DNA from: Spirogloea muscicola
Taxonomy: Eukaryota > Streptophyta > Zygnematophyceae > Spirogloeales > Spirogloeaceae
DNA: 64,000 bases
Direction of reading: 5' to 3'
Assembly: GCA_009602725.1 (NCBI GenBank)
Contig: WELB01000237.1
Coordinates: 124,956 to 188,955 of the forward strand
Part shown: positions 1-12,822 of the stretch, piece after piece
How the letters are laid out: every line of letters starts with the position of its first letter
Position numbering within the stretch: position 1 is the first letter of the stretch
Translations under genes and position numbers: made by a program
The notes under the pieces: generated by a model
The model's database searches: none
Seen by the model: the letters and a program-made list of their open reading frames with translations, nothing else
What the model was told of the DNA's origin: nothing

Positions 1-165
1 CCCCCCTCCCTCCCTCCCTCTGTCCTTCAGGTACTGGTCTGATAGGGTTGCGTGAGGTGGGACAGAGTCAGCGTCCAAACACACAATGTCATCAGGGTTG
101 CCGATTCTTCATGCCCCCCACTGCCTCTCTGAACAGCAGCTCCTCCCTCGCGCTTGCCTCGGCAG

Positions 166-3100
166 GTGTCGGCGCACACGTCGGCGGGCAAGACGGTGGT
201 GGCGGAGTACGCCATTGCCATGTGCCTACGGGGCGGGCAGCGCGTCGTGTACACGTCGCCCATCAAGGCGCTGTCCAACCAGAAGTACCGCGAGCTCGCC
301 GAGGAGTTCTCCGACGTCGGCCTCATGACCGGCGACGTCACGATCGCGCCCAACGCCTCCTGCCTGGTGCCGCCTGCCACCACACCCCAAACCCCTAGTG
401 CCTTAAAAAAGACCCCGCCGTTCAGTGATCCTGGTTCAAACCCCCTCATGGCGGTGCTGGTCGTTGGCTTTTCATGTTGTGGCTCGACATCATCCCTTTT
501 GCACTGATTCCTGGCTCGATATATGTATATGTTGTTAAACTGATCTCAATGACAATTAGGTGTTAAGACTGAATGCATTCACCAGAGGTTCATGTGGGCA
601 AGCTCACCCACAGCGGCGACGGGCAGGTGATGACCACGGAGATCCTGCGCAGCATGCTGTACCGCGGGTCCGAGGCGATGCGCGAGGTCGCGTGGGTGGT
701 GTTTGACGAGGTGCACTACCTGCGCGACGCCGAGCGCGGCGTCGTGTGGGAGGAGTCCATCGTCATGGCGCCGCGCGCCGCGCGCTTCGTCTTCCTCTCC
801 GCGACCGTACCCAATGCCCGCGAGTTCGCCGACTGGGTCGCCAAGGTGGAGCAGCTCAAAAGCCCATTACCCGTGACCCCCACCCTCCTCAGAAACGGCA
901 TTCTGCCTGGGAGCCAAGCTTTCACAGTATGATAGGATTTTGTAAGTGCATTAATTTATTGACTTGTAGTTGGTCAAATGTCAATCAAGATTAACAGCCC
1001 TTAAAAAGCATGGGCTTGTTGTCCAACTAACCATCACTCTTGGAATTGCAGTACATGCACAACACAATCATGTACCACAAGTCACAGTATCTTACATTCA
1101 TTGCCTACTGGCTAAGCTGATGAGTCCCTGCTTGGGCCGTCGGCTGAGCTGCAGGTGCACAAGCAGCCGTGCCACATCGTCTACACAGATTTCCGCCCGA
1201 CGCCGCTGCAGCACTACGTCTTTCCTGCCGGCGGGGATGGCCTTTATCTGGCGGTTGACGAGCGTGGCACATTCCGCGAGGACAACTTCCAGAAGGCTGT
1301 CAACGCGGTCGGTGACGCCGCAGCTGCTGCTAGCGGTGGCGGCAGGGATGGAGGAGGCCGGCGGAAGAAACGCAAGGGGGCCCGCCGGGATGGCGGCGGC
1401 GCCGGTGGCGACGAGGCCAGCGACATCTTCAAGATCGTGCGCATGATCGTCGAGCGGCAGTACGATCCCGTCATTGTGTTCAGCTTCAACAAGGCCAACT
1501 GCGAGGCGCTGGCCCGCCAGGCAAGCCCCCTAGACCCCAGCAGTGGCTCTCTTGATATATCATTTTACTTAAAAATAGTGTGATGTCAAAAGTAAGAGCT
1601 CGTGTTTCGGAGCATGAAGATACAAAGTCAGAGTGGGTCACAAGATATCTTGTGCTATTATGAAGGTCAGACATACTTACCATGGTGTTTGGAGGAAGTC
1701 ATTGAGCCACTGGGTTAAAACACGAATTTATTCCTCCATAAATAATAGAGTAGTAGAAATGAATAGTGACAGCAGCATAATGGCTACCTCGTGGTCCCCT
1801 GTGTTGCCTGTACTCCTTGCCTCATCGGCCGTCACTGATGCCTCCGCCATCGCCGCCATTGCCACGGCTGTCGCTGCAGATGGTGAAGCTGGACATGGAC
1901 AGTGACGATGAGAAGGTGCTGGTCGAGGGCATCTTCCGGAATGCCATGGACAGCCTCTCAGACAGCGACAAGAAGCTCCCCATGGTAGCTCTGCCCTTGC
2001 TCATTGTGCCCATTGTCTGATTGTGTGAATCCTACAGATTAGCACTGCATCCCCAATTGTCAATACCTCACACAAAAAGTAGAATGATTTCCTCATCTAA
2101 GTAACTCAATGTCTCCCCTTCCCTTACACCTTCCGCTTTTAGAGTTGGATCTGTAGTAATGTTATGCTCTTGCCCTGTCATTTAAGAGCTGAAGTTGTTC
2201 ACACTGCCAATTGTAGCCTGCTGCGACGCTCACAGGCCGGCCGCCTTGAGTGACCAACCTGCTGCTGGTGGTACAGGTGTCAGCGATCCTGCCGCTGCTG
2301 CGGAGGGGCATCGGTATCCACCACTCGGGCCTCCTGCCAATCGTCAAGGAGGTCATTGAGATTCTCTTCCAGGAGGGCCTCATCAAGGTCCAACCACGCC
2401 TTGCGACTTCCGTTGGCCTGACTTGACTTGCTTCGACTTGTATGTGAGGGCCGTGACATTGCAATCACAGTCGTCATCTCTGCGGCGTTGACACTGCTCG
2501 CAAGTTGGGTTTGGGGCTTCTGGGGCGCAGTGTCTATTCGCGACTGAGACGTTCTCCATCGGCCTCAACATGCCCGCCAAGACGGTGGTCTTTGCGGACC
2601 TTCGCAAGTGGGATGGCGGGCGTTTCAGGTGCAGAGAACTATGCGATAACCTATGGGATCCAATTGGCTGCCTCAAGTAGTACTTTGCAATCATATCATC
2701 ACCTCGTCTGAAAATCAATCAGTATGAAGGCAAGAAGTCAATTCTGGTATATTAATTGTTTGGTAGCGAGACAGTCTTCAGCTCCTGCTAGGCTGTGGCA
2801 CCAGGTATATCTCGGGTGGTGAGTACATCCAGATGAGCGGGCGAGCTGGGCGGCGGGGAATCGACGACCGTGGAATCTGCATCCTAATGCTGGACGAGAA
2901 GATGGAGCCTGCGGTCGCGAAGGCCATGCTCAAGGGCACCGCCGACCCCCTCAACAGGTCACTGCAAGATCCTGGAGACCAGATTGTGAAGTCTCTTGGT
3001 GCTCGTTGACTCTCCTTGACGCTCATTGACTCTTGGTGCTCCTTGAGGGATTCACTTACTGTCCTACCTGAATACTAAGCTCCACATACACTGAGCTGAA

Positions 3101-6100
3101 AGCCTCTACGAGCTCATCGGCATACGTGTAGAGATCATTCAGCTTCCAAAACAGCCACTTAGGCTGCCAATATGGTGCTGCTGGCCAGAAGCTGATCTGT
3201 GTCATCGTCAATGTGGGTTGCTGGGGTGCCTCGCCAGCGCGTTCCATCTGAGCTACAGCATGATACTGAACCAGATGCGGAGCGAGGAGAGCGACCCCGA
3301 GCGCATGCTGCGCAGCAGCTTCCGCCAGTTCCAGGCGGAGAGAGCCCTGCCGGACCTCAAGGTGAGACACCTGCCGTGGCCCCATCGGCGTGGCCAGCCT
3401 AGCTATCGGAGCACAGCTTCCAAAGGACAGCAAATCTCAGCAACTTCTTGAAAAAGTGGAAGCATGGCTGCAATGCTGAAGCAATGCGTCTATGTCGCAT
3501 CCACGGCTGCTGCAGGTCTGGTGGCCTCATCTGGCCAGATCCTGTTGACCTCCATAATAGAGTGCACTGTAATGCAATGGCCCTCCAAATGCAGAGGAGA
3601 GTTGAGGAGCTGGAGGAGCAGCGCAGTGCGTTCGCCATTGCGCAGGAGGACATAGTGGAGGAGTACCTGTCACTGTCACGCCAGCTGGAGAAGCTGAGGC
3701 GCAGCATCCGGAAGGTCACGAGCGCGCCTGAGCACGCCTTGCGCTTCCTGAATCCAGGGCGGCTCGCGAGGGTGGTCTGCTCGCCGCCGTTGCTGCCACC
3801 GGCAGGGGCAAGAGAAGCTGCGCGCTCGGAGGCGCCGAGCTGGCATCGCTGGGCGGCAGAGGACTTGGCCTGGGGAGTCATCATCAGCTTTGAGAGAGCG
3901 TCAGCAAGGGGACTCGATGCAGGTGATAGAAACAAGGCACTTGGAGCTTCCGTGCATCCCCCCTCCTAATCTTGGCTGTATGTGTCATGACTTTCTCAGC
4001 AGCTTTTGACCATACAGTCAGGGAGTCTGAGAAGTCAGGCTTTATGATTAGCCCCAGTATCTGTAACAGTGAATCTGTAATGTTTCTCAGATAACCCGTA
4101 CTTTGGACTGCTGATAATCCTCATGCATTGACCATACTACCATTTGCTGACCATCCTGCATGAAAAGTGGAAGTTGCCGTTTAAACCCTCTAAACCATCT
4201 TATACACTGGTGATGTTGGCAGGAGAGGAGGACAGACAAGCCGAGGAGCCCTCGACGTCGGAAATATCCTATGTGGTCGACGTCCTTTTGCCATGCATCA
4301 AGGACGATGCAGCCTCCGCCGCTGCCCGAAGAGAGGTGGTTCGGCCATGTAGGCACGGCGAGGTTGGAGAGCCCATGGTTGCAGTTATACCTCTGTCTCA
4401 GGTACCACATGAATGTCAAGCACTAGCATCTCGACATGTACTATCAATGAGATCACGGACCTGAAGCATGACATATGTCTATCACAGTACAGCTCATGCA
4501 GATAGTGTTGAATTTGGGATATTTCTCTGTACACTACAGATTGCAGCAAAGCTTGTTGCATGAGGCTATCCAAGACTGCGAAGCAGGTTTTAAACCAGAA
4601 TGCCTGGCCCATATGCCTGTCGCAGGTGGACTGCCTGAGCTCAGTGAGAATACACGTACAGAAGAATTTGATAACCAGGGAAGCGAGGGAGCATGTGCAG
4701 AAGACTTTGGAGGAGGTACAACGCAGATTTCCTGACGGCTTGCAGCTGCTGGACGCTGAGGAGGACATGCAGGTACAGTCATCTCAATGAGGGCTTTCAC
4801 ATCAGTGGCAGGTTGCATGCCTTATACAGTTGATGTTACCGTGAGTCTTGGTAGGGTTAGAACAATGTGTTGGCCTGCATGCTCTTTTGGATTTGTTACA
4901 AAGTGATCAAGTCTGTCTTTCACCTTCAGGAGCCTGCAGCTCCATATCAGTTGCCGCTTTCGGAGGTGCTGCTAATAAAGCTCAAGACTGGCACTGAATG
5001 ACTGAGTACTTGTGTTGAGAGACAGGTGGAAAGCAGCTCGTACCGCAAGGCGGTCAGGCGCTTGGAGACTGTTGAGAGCACGCTAAAGTCTCACCCACTT
5101 GCCAAGGAAACTGATCTGGATGAACGGCTCGAAGCATTTACCACGAAGGAGGAGATTTCTCAACGAATTAAGAATCTGAAAAGGGAGGTGAAGGACACCA
5201 ATCATCTCATCCTCAAGGACGAGTTGAAGTCCCGGAGGAGGGTCCTGCGAAGATTGGGGTAATTATGCTGCCTTTGAAACCCACATCTGTGCAAAGGGTT
5301 GGGCTTGCATAGCCCAACTTGCTTTCTCTATTCAGCTGAGATCGTGGTATCCTAAGAATTTATACAGGCAGACAGAGTACTTTCACATGATTATGTCACA
5401 GCTGAATCAGGGCCTCTTACTGGACTACAAAGATCACAAGCAGTGCACTTGATACTATCGTCTCCTATATGTTTACCAATGACTGACTAATGCAAGAACA
5501 TTGTCAGGTATGTGAACTTGGAGGAGGTGGTGCAATTAAAGGGGAGAGTGGCTTGCGAGCTGACGACTGCGGACGAGTTGACGATGACGGAGCTGATTTT
5601 CGGCGGCGTCTTCCAAGACCTGCCGCCAGAGAGCGCCGCCGCGCTGGCCTCGTGCTTTGTGTGGCAGGAGAAGGTGGCCAACGCTCCGCGCCCTAGAGAG
5701 GAGCTCGAGCAGCCTCTGCGGCAGCTTCGAGACGTCGCCCGGCGTGTAGGCAAGGTGCAGGAAGAATGCAAGGTGGGAAAAATGATAAGGAAGAATTCTG
5801 AAGTCTAAAAGCCCTCAGTCTTCACATCTTGATCCTGTACCCTTGTGTTAGCCCACATTATCGCTGCAAGCATTCAGATAATGCTGCACAATGTCTGTCT
5901 TGTAAATTGTACCATGTTGTGCATGTCCATTTTTTTTGCGGTCTGCTGGAATGTACAGTGCTTGTAATGATGTAGATAGAGCCTGTCAAAGAGGTGCCTC
6001 AACCCTGGAAGGTGATGCCTTGTTAAACCTGGCCTAGCTTTCTTCTTACTGACATTCAGTCTTACTACTCTCTCTTAGATGGTCCTTGATGTGGAGGAGT

Positions 6101-6357
6101 ACGTGGCGGGCTTCCGGCCGGACATCATGGAGATTGTGTACCAATGGTGCCGCGGCGCCAAGTTTGCCGACATCCTGCGGCTGTCGGATATCTTCGAGGG
6201 CAGCCTGATCCGGGCCCTGCGCCGGCTGGAGGAGCTCCTCCGCCAGCTCGTGGCGGCCTGCGCTTCAATTGGTGAGGTTGGGCTGGAGGACAAGTTCCGG
6301 ACTTCGATTGAGCTGATGAAGCGCGACATTGTCTTTGCGGCATCGCTCTATCTATGA
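166..6357 (+). CDS. MTR4: Exosome RNA helicase MTR4 (5' partial)
   Basis: DExH-box RNA helicase that feeds RNA to the nuclear exosome (TRAMP-like complexes). I place 14 exons: 166-366, 627-845, 1155-1520, 1880-1984, 2277-2387, 2531-2628, 2805-2957, 3238-3361, 3595-3922, 4223-4401, 4626-4772, 5026-5258, 5508-5772, 6079-6357. Phases agree throughout and give 935 residues. Motif I (AHTSAGKT) opens the first visible exon; then come [11 protein letters not shown], the DEVH box (FDEVHYL), SATVPNA and [10 protein letters not shown]. An arch/KOW insert follows, and the DSHCT tail ends with [12 protein letters not shown], the classic MTR4 C-terminus, which separates it from SKI2. A Gly/Arg/Lys-rich insert lies near 1320-1420. 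The intron after 1520 starts with GC. The residues before motif I, roughly 150 in relatives, lie off the window. Confidence 0.95.
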
Positions 6358-7032
6358 TCAGAATCTGTGCCAGGGCAATGGGAGTAAGTTCTTCATGATT
6401 CGGGCTCAAGGCTCATCAGGGCTCAGGGCTCAGGCCCTCAAGGTGTAGCAGTGGCAGAATGACTTCGAGTCCTTTGCAAGCTTGCAATCTGCTCTTTTCC
6501 AGTTCATCTGGGTACCTGCACCCAGATTGGACCTGTATGCTGGACATTGCATATGTACACCTCAAGTAAAACCGTTGACTCGTAAATCTCAACCCTATGT
6601 ACACTTGAAGGCCTCTATGTCCTCAATACTCTGCTTTTTGTCCAATTTGCTGAAGACAGTCCCAATGAGCTTATGTAATAACCTGTTGCAATCTGCATTG
6701 GTGTCTGCATGAGGTGTGCAGTAGGGCCCCGCGATGTGCATGACTTCCCTTCTTTTGTGTTGAATGAGAAGCGCTGCACCAATGACAGTGCACTCTTGAT
6801 TGTCACTTGCTTTCTTTATTGTTCTTGGACAACATGGACCCTGGCATTGTGGTAAGCCCATACAAAGTTTCACGTCCACCTTGACGACGGGCAAGACGGG
6901 CATGGATAATGGTGCTCACTCAAAGTCTGGGCGCTACTTTGTTTAGGATGTAGTATATGCCTTATGTAATAAATTTGCCAATGAATCTGAGTGACTAATG
7001 ACTGTGCAGTTGGGTATACAGCCTAAAGCTGG
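6358..7032. other. Convergent intergenic spacer
   Basis: This 3'-to-3' spacer lies between MTR4 (+) and the GNAT gene (-). TGTAA, the usual green-algal polyadenylation signal, occurs on + at 6674-6678 and 6965-6969; the first is a plausible end signal for MTR4. Near 6400-6445 there is a short run of degenerate GGGCTCA/GGCTCA repeats. I see no supported coding region. Confidence 0.5.
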
Positions 7033-9388
7033 TCATGTAGATCTCAACATCCCCTGGAGGACAATGTAGTTGAAGCTTTCGCCGGATTCGCCAGGGAAGA
7101 GGCGTGCCAACCGCGACCCAACCCATGCCTCGTCGACACCGCTGCCTGCAAGACCGCCTCCTGGCCGGCTCGTGTCTCGCAGGTCCACAAATGACTGGAA
7201 GCAGGCATGCCGCCGGGAGGCGAACAGAAGTGCTGAGGTTGCGATGCTGGCCGACGAGGCCACCATGCCGACAATGACCTGGTTGTGGTAGTCTGGCTCC
7301 TGCTGCATGATCAGAGCTCCGGCGCCTGAGAGGTCCATACCCTCCATTGCGTCCACCTGAGCTTGGGATTCGAGCTTCCCACCAGCGCCAGTTATTTGTC
7401 GCCGTGCCGGCTCCAAGACCCAAACGGACCCATTTGCGAGCGCCGCTGCCACTTTCTGGCCGCGCGGCGCCCATATCTGGAAGTACATGGGCAGCCAGAG
7501 CGGCTCGTCGCTCGTCTCCATCTGGAATCCAGCACCATCGGCGCCGACATAGTGGCCATTCTGACAATGGCGAGCACCAGTCCTCGCCGAACTTACTGCT
7601 TTCTCCAGCTTGTTAATGTCTGTACAGGGCACCCAACGATCTGCCAGCTCCTCCATCGCTGCTTCGCTCTCCATTGGCACACCGTCGAGCATCCTTGGCA
7701 AGCTCTCCTGAGTTGCCAGCTCTCCCTTTGCTGTTACTGCTGCAGAGGCGGTCAGGCGCTTATGCAGGCGCTCAATGTGAGGCCAGACATGCACGCCCTG
7801 CACCATCCTGAAGCCCTGACATAGCAGACATTGCGACAGGTTTATAAGTTTGTCTCACAACCTCCATCATGTCAAGGCTTCTGTTACAATTTGTGAATTT
7901 AATGGCCTAAGTTGAAGGGGCTGCTGCGCCCCAGCAACTTTTCTTAAGAGTCACGGCATTGTGCTACTTGAGATTGAGCGCATGATGTACTCCAGCACAG
8001 TGGCATCAAGAGGGAAAGTACGGGGCAAAAACATGAGTATGGAGCTCATTCATTATGAAGTGCTGCTGGGAGTGAAGTGCAGCAGAACTGACGTAGCCTC
8101 ACAGTGCCCAGGATGCAACCTTCAGATTTGTTTGCATCTATTCATGTAGTAACTGAGGTCGCAAAATGGACAATGGCAGGCTCACCAAGCTCCTGAAGAT
8201 GGTCCTCGCTGCGGGATTAGCCAGGACTGTCGCAGACATGATCAAAGTGCGGCCTTGAGCTGCGGCAAGCGTCATGAGAGAGCGGACAACAAGCTTCGCG
8301 AGGCCGCGCCCCTGATGGTCACGTCGTGTTCGGAGGCCAAAGATCCACGGCAAGTCGTTCTCCCGCAGAACAATGCCGCCTGCAAAGAGAAGGATATAGA
8401 GTGGTGGTGGGGCCCACTTCTAGTAGCGACAATGTCATAAACATGGGAAGGGCTGGCACCATGCAAGCTGGTAACTGCCCACTTTGTCCACCAGTGCTTA
8501 CTAGGACTATAACTTGACAAATTGCGTCAATGCTCTGGTTGTAGTGCGACTAGAAGTCAGTGCTGCTACACAGCTCAATAAGTGGGCCTTGTGTGGTGCT
8601 TCACAGCCTATAGTATGAGGCATGTCCATCATCATCAATACTGCCAGATCCAGGTCTCAAGCTCGCAATGACAGAGGTTCTGACGTTAGACCTCGATATA
8701 AGCCCCAGATCTTAGATGATGGAGCTGTGCGCTGCTACAAGGAGCTCAAGGAGAGGAAACAGTGGGAGCAAGGGGTGCACCTCACCAAACGCGATAACGC
8801 TGTCTGTCTCACTGCCAGCGCCGTCCACCACCAGGAATTCAACCCCAGTGTCACCGTCGGCAGCCGCCACCAGGCCGGGCAGCTCGTCGTGCCCGCCATC
8901 TGCAAGCCGAGACACACAGAACAGCAATGCTCGGCCCTCATGAGTGCCATGTTGAAGTTGAGAGCCCATGTTGCTTGAGCTTGAGCTGTGCTCGCAGCAC
9001 TGCTTGTCGTTGAGCAGAACTTTGCTGCTGTAAAGCAAGTCACACTCTGTGCACAATAATGTTGGTGGATTCTAGAGTCTAAAGACTGGCTTCGACGTAA
9101 GGGGCCGCGCTTAACGCCTTTCCATTATGGGGCCCCATGTGGGCGAGAGTGTGGGACCTCACAGTTGCCCCTGCAGAGGTCTACGAGCCGGGGCTGGTCG
9201 CTCTCAGGCTCATACGGACGCACGACGACGTGCCGCCCGTCGCGGCTGGCCGTCTCCCAAGACCAGTGGCTGCCGGCGGCGGCCTCCCTCGGCCCGCCGA
9301 GGAGCTCCAGGAGCTCTGGGACGGCGGCCTCGCTGCCGGCGCACGTCGCCGCCTTCTCTTGTGTGGCTGCTGCCGAGACGGCGGCCAT
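7033..9388 (-). CDS. GNAT acetyltransferase, NAT16/histidine N-acetyltransferase-like
   Basis: Four exons on the minus strand: 9388-9163, 8899-8786, 8379-8186, 7815-7033, all in phase, giving 438 residues. The start at 9388 begins MAAVSAAATQEKAA. An N-terminal VVVRPYEPESD strand leads to the spliced segment NYGGHDELPGLV, which resembles the YGGLDYLP signature of animal histidine N-acetyltransferase (NAT16). Then comes the acetyl-CoA loop RDHQGRG at about residues 133-139. The roughly 260-residue C-terminal exon has no motif I recognise, but a long variable second half is usual in that family. Acetyl-CoA-dependent N-acetylation of a small molecule, perhaps an amino acid, is inferred; the substrate is not shown. 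It is divergent from the serine racemase gene, 486 bp away. Confidence 0.78.
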
Positions 9389-9874
9389 GGATCGCAGGCC
9401 AATTGCTTGGTGGGCACCCAGTGGAAGCCTCAGCCAAGTGGGGTGTACTGCAGCTCGTCCCCACACTGAGCTGGTCAGCTTGGTGTTGTCAGTGAGGGCA
9501 AGGCTAACGGCGGTTTCAGGGAGGGGACGAAGATAATGCGGCTGCTGATGATAGCGAAAGTGGCTCTCCCAGAGGAGATTTCCACGTATCAAAGACAAAC
9601 CAAGGCCGTAATGGCCAAGTACAGATCCGATGACGGACGTCACCCACTGCAAATTGTACCCGCTCATTATTCTTGCGTAGGATTCATTGCCTTACGTTGC
9701 TGGCTCTGCCAGCCACTCTTCTCTATGGGCGAGCACATTCTTCTTACGTTGTTCAGTAGGAGAACATAATTCTTCCAGAAAGGTTTAGTGGCTGTGTAAG
9801 TAAGTGGAGACGGCTTAAGTACATTCGAACAGGAGAGCCAAGACCTTCATTGTACAGCAACCTCAGGCAATAAC
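9389..9874. promoter_or_regulatory. Shared divergent promoter region (GNAT / serine racemase)
   Basis: The 486 bp separate two divergent start codons (9388 on -, 9875 on +), so both promoters must lie here. A copy of the local interspersed repeat core (TGGCTCTGCCAGCC followed by CTATGGGCGAGCAC) occupies about 9699-9738, close upstream of the serine racemase start. I identified no specific TATA or operator element. Confidence 0.45.
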
Positions 9875-12084
9875 ATGGCGGAAGCCAGTACAGACGCCGC
9901 CTCTGTGCCTCCATCGGCATACGCCGCGGACCTGGCCTCAGTGCGGGCCGCGGCGGCGCGCATCGCCGAGCACGCGGTCGTGACGCCCGTGCTGACCAGC
10001 CCGGAGCTGGACGCCCTGCTGGGCCGCGCACTGCACTTCAAGTGCGAGGTCTTCCAGCGGGGGTGATCCAAGCTTTCCTTAAACCCCTCTGGACGTTCCT
10101 GTCTATGGCCACGAGCAATGCCAGATGACCAACATGGCGACACTGCCGCTGTGCCTCGCAGTGGTGCTTTCAAGTTCCGCGGTGCCTGCAATGCCGTCCT
10201 GGCGCTGCCCGAGGAGCAGGCTGCGCGCGGCGTCGTGACCCACAGCAGGTACCGCCGCTGCTGCGAGGGGACTCGGTTGCTCTCGCTCCTCAAAGCCGTG
10301 CACTTTTGCTTCTCAAGTAGTTGTAGTTGTCTAGACGGACGTGACCTTCCTGGTTGGCAACTGGCATTGTGCTTCTGCTTGCAGTACTTACATCTTATTC
10401 ACAGCCTCAGCCTTATAGCCCTTCAGGGCTTGGAGTAAATGGTCAGGGTTTGGGTTTGGGTTTGGGTTTTATTTTTTGGTGCATGCTGGGGTACACTGAG
10501 TCTAAGTAAGGATCAAGTGACTCAGAGCTGACGGCTTGCCTGGCAGTGGCAATCATGCAGGTGCGCTGGCGCTGGCGGCCAGCCTGCGGGGCATCCCCGC
10601 GCACATCGTCCTACCTCGCAATGCGCCGCTCTGCAAGGCCGAGGCTCTGCGGCGGCTGCCCTGTGCCGTCACGCTCTGCGAGCCCACCGTCTCGGCGCGC
10701 GTGTCCACGGCTGAGGAGATTGCTGCGAGGACCGGCGCCGTCATGATCCCGCCTTTCAACTACGGCCCAGTCATCAGGTGCATTCAGAATGTAGCAAGAG
10801 CCTCGTCCTGGACTTCACCTGGACCTAAGCTGGCCCTTATGCTTAAGCCTACGACTTTTACCTTTAATCAATATCTGCTCCCCTCAATCTTCCTTGACCT
10901 GTTGCCACTTTCTGTCGTCGCCGGTCAAGATATTGCATACTAGGACTATCAGATCAAGGAACGAGCCATGTTAGGAAGGCTGCTCTAAGCCCCCCAATTG
11001 GACTGCTCATTCGAAGTGGGCAGGGCACAATAGCACTGGAGTTCCTCGAGCAGGTGCCTAGCCTCAACGTCATCATCGCACCAATCAGTGGTCAGTCCGC
11101 CACCCTGCAGCTGCATGCGGCCCCTCGCAGACAAATGCATCAAGGCTGGCAATTAATGCCGACTGCACTAGTAAAGGCGCATCAACATCTGAAGAAATTG
11201 CTCCAAGTGGTTCAGAAAGTTCACCTGTGAAGCCTTTATCTCCAGGCAATGCTGTTATGTGGCCTACTGATGTATAGACCCTGCACTATATGCTCAGTAC
11301 TTTCAGTAAGATCATCAAGTCACACTTATACCGAGATGTTGTAAATCCTTTGTGGGGAGCTTGCATGTGACTTCTCTCTGAGCTGTATGGCGGAAGGTGG
11401 CGGGCTCATCTCCGGCATCGCCGTGACAGCCAAAGCGCTGAAGCCATCAATAAAGATCCTGGCAGCAGAGCCGGCTGGCGCCGATGACGCCTTCCAGTCC
11501 AAGGCCGGAAGCAGCCTCCTGCCCTGCCCTGACCCAAGGACAATCGCTGACGGCTTGCGTGCATCCATGGCCTCCCTCACCTGGTTGGTACCACCATCTC
11601 GCACTACGTCCTGAAAGCATTTTTATTCTGGTCCCAAGCTTAATACTGAACCTGATGGTGCAAGACCCCAGCTACATCTGCTTGTGCAAGACTTCCAGCT
11701 ACTTTGCGGTAGGGGACTTGCATCTTGGACCAGCATCACACTGATAGTTTTCAGCATAGTGGTGTTTCTGCCACGTCAATCATTGCTTGCAGGCCTATCG
11801 TGCGTGACCTTGTGGATGGCGTGATTCGTGTGGAGGAGGAGGAGATCCTGGCAGCCATGAAGCTCTGCTTTGGCGCCCTCAAGGTCGTGGTTGAGCCCAG
11901 CGGCGCAGTGGGCCTGGCGGCTGTGCTATCAGATTCGTTTCGCAAGGACGGCCGTTACGCCGGGCTGCACAAGGTTGGCATCGTCCTTTGCGGCGGCAAC
12001 CTGGACCTTGAGCCGCTGTGGGCGTCCATCGAGCAAGACATTGGCCGCCTGCGGGTGGCGGCCTTGGGAGCTCAACCACCATGA
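9875..12084 (+). CDS. SR: Serine racemase (PLP fold-type II)
   Basis: Six exons (9875-10062, 10162-10248, 10547-10777, 11017-11090, 11397-11583, 11793-12084) join in phase to 352 residues, the usual size. Family: PLP-dependent serine racemase, interconverting L- and D-serine and also eliminating serine to pyruvate. Visible features: GAFKFRGA with the Schiff-base lysine (K67); HSSGNHAG with the re-face serine (S92); PISGGGLISGIA binding the PLP phosphate; AAEPAGADDAFQSK, which matches the metal-site region; TIADGLRAS; TWPIVRDLVDGVI; and a C-terminal CGGNLDL. These favour serine racemase over threonine dehydratase, whose C-terminal ACT domain is absent. Intron 2 holds a telomere-like tract. The start is the first ATG of the exon, in a good context. 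Confidence 0.9.
10445..10470 (+). repeat. Telomere-like GGGTTT tract in serine racemase intron
   Basis: About four consecutive GGGTTT units lie within the second intron of the serine racemase gene. The unit is one T/A step from the plant telomere repeat. One of several such tracts in introns of this window. Confidence 0.7.
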
Positions 12085-12822
12085 CCGACCGTGTCGAGCC
12101 AGGATATGACATAGACATGGTACCAGACAGATCGTTTCCAATCATGCAACTATACTGGCAGGCCCTGCAGGTTTGTCAATGAGAACCTTACAACTTGTGG
12201 CCAACCAAGTGCTCGCTTCTTTACCGTAGTACTTGACGAGTTCTAAGCCAACCGTACTGCCTTGATGTACAAGCATTACTGTCTATGGCAAGCTTTGGCA
12301 GACTGTCAACTAGCAACTTGCCAAGCCATTGGCAAACCACGACAACTGCCTTGTGGCAATTGTGAGTTTTGTAGGTGTGAAACATGTGACATCCATTCAA
12401 GTACGCCCGGCTTTATGCTAACAAGAAAAGAGCATGGGCAGCAAAAGGCCAGCTTTTAGTGAATGCCTGAAGGGTCAGAGAGAGGCGCGCCTACTTTTGA
12501 ACATACACAGTGACCGCCTAGTGTCTGCAATTTACTGTTCTTACAGTTGAGCAAAGCGGCAAAGCGTCATATGCTCACCCAATTTCTATCTCACAATGGG
12601 GGCCAAGTGGCTATTGGATCCGACAAAAGGGTTGTGTACTCCAGGATGGGCCCTTTGCAGGTTGTTGCAATTTATATGCTGCGCTATCAGCTAACAAGCA
12701 GCAACTGCTGGAACCCATTATCATGTCAAAGGCTAAAGTAGGTGAGAGCAGCACCAGGCTGGCAAGAAAGACGCTCTGCAATGGCAGCTCTGGCAAGACG
12801 AGCCCAGCAAGCAAGCAAGCAA
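12085..12822. other. Convergent intergenic spacer
   Basis: 3' flanks of serine racemase (+) and CCT6 (-). TTACA at 12541-12545, which reads TGTAA on the minus strand, is 278 nt past the CCT6 stop and is a plausible polyadenylation signal; another lies at 12188-12192. A TTGGCAA/TTGCCA-rich stretch runs from about 12290 to 12365. No supported gene. Confidence 0.5.

Noticed and set aside
425-455. GGTTCAAACCCC resembling a tRNA T-arm B-box
   Set aside because: The flanking bases do not pair as a T-stem and there is no A-box upstream; it sits in an MTR4 intron.
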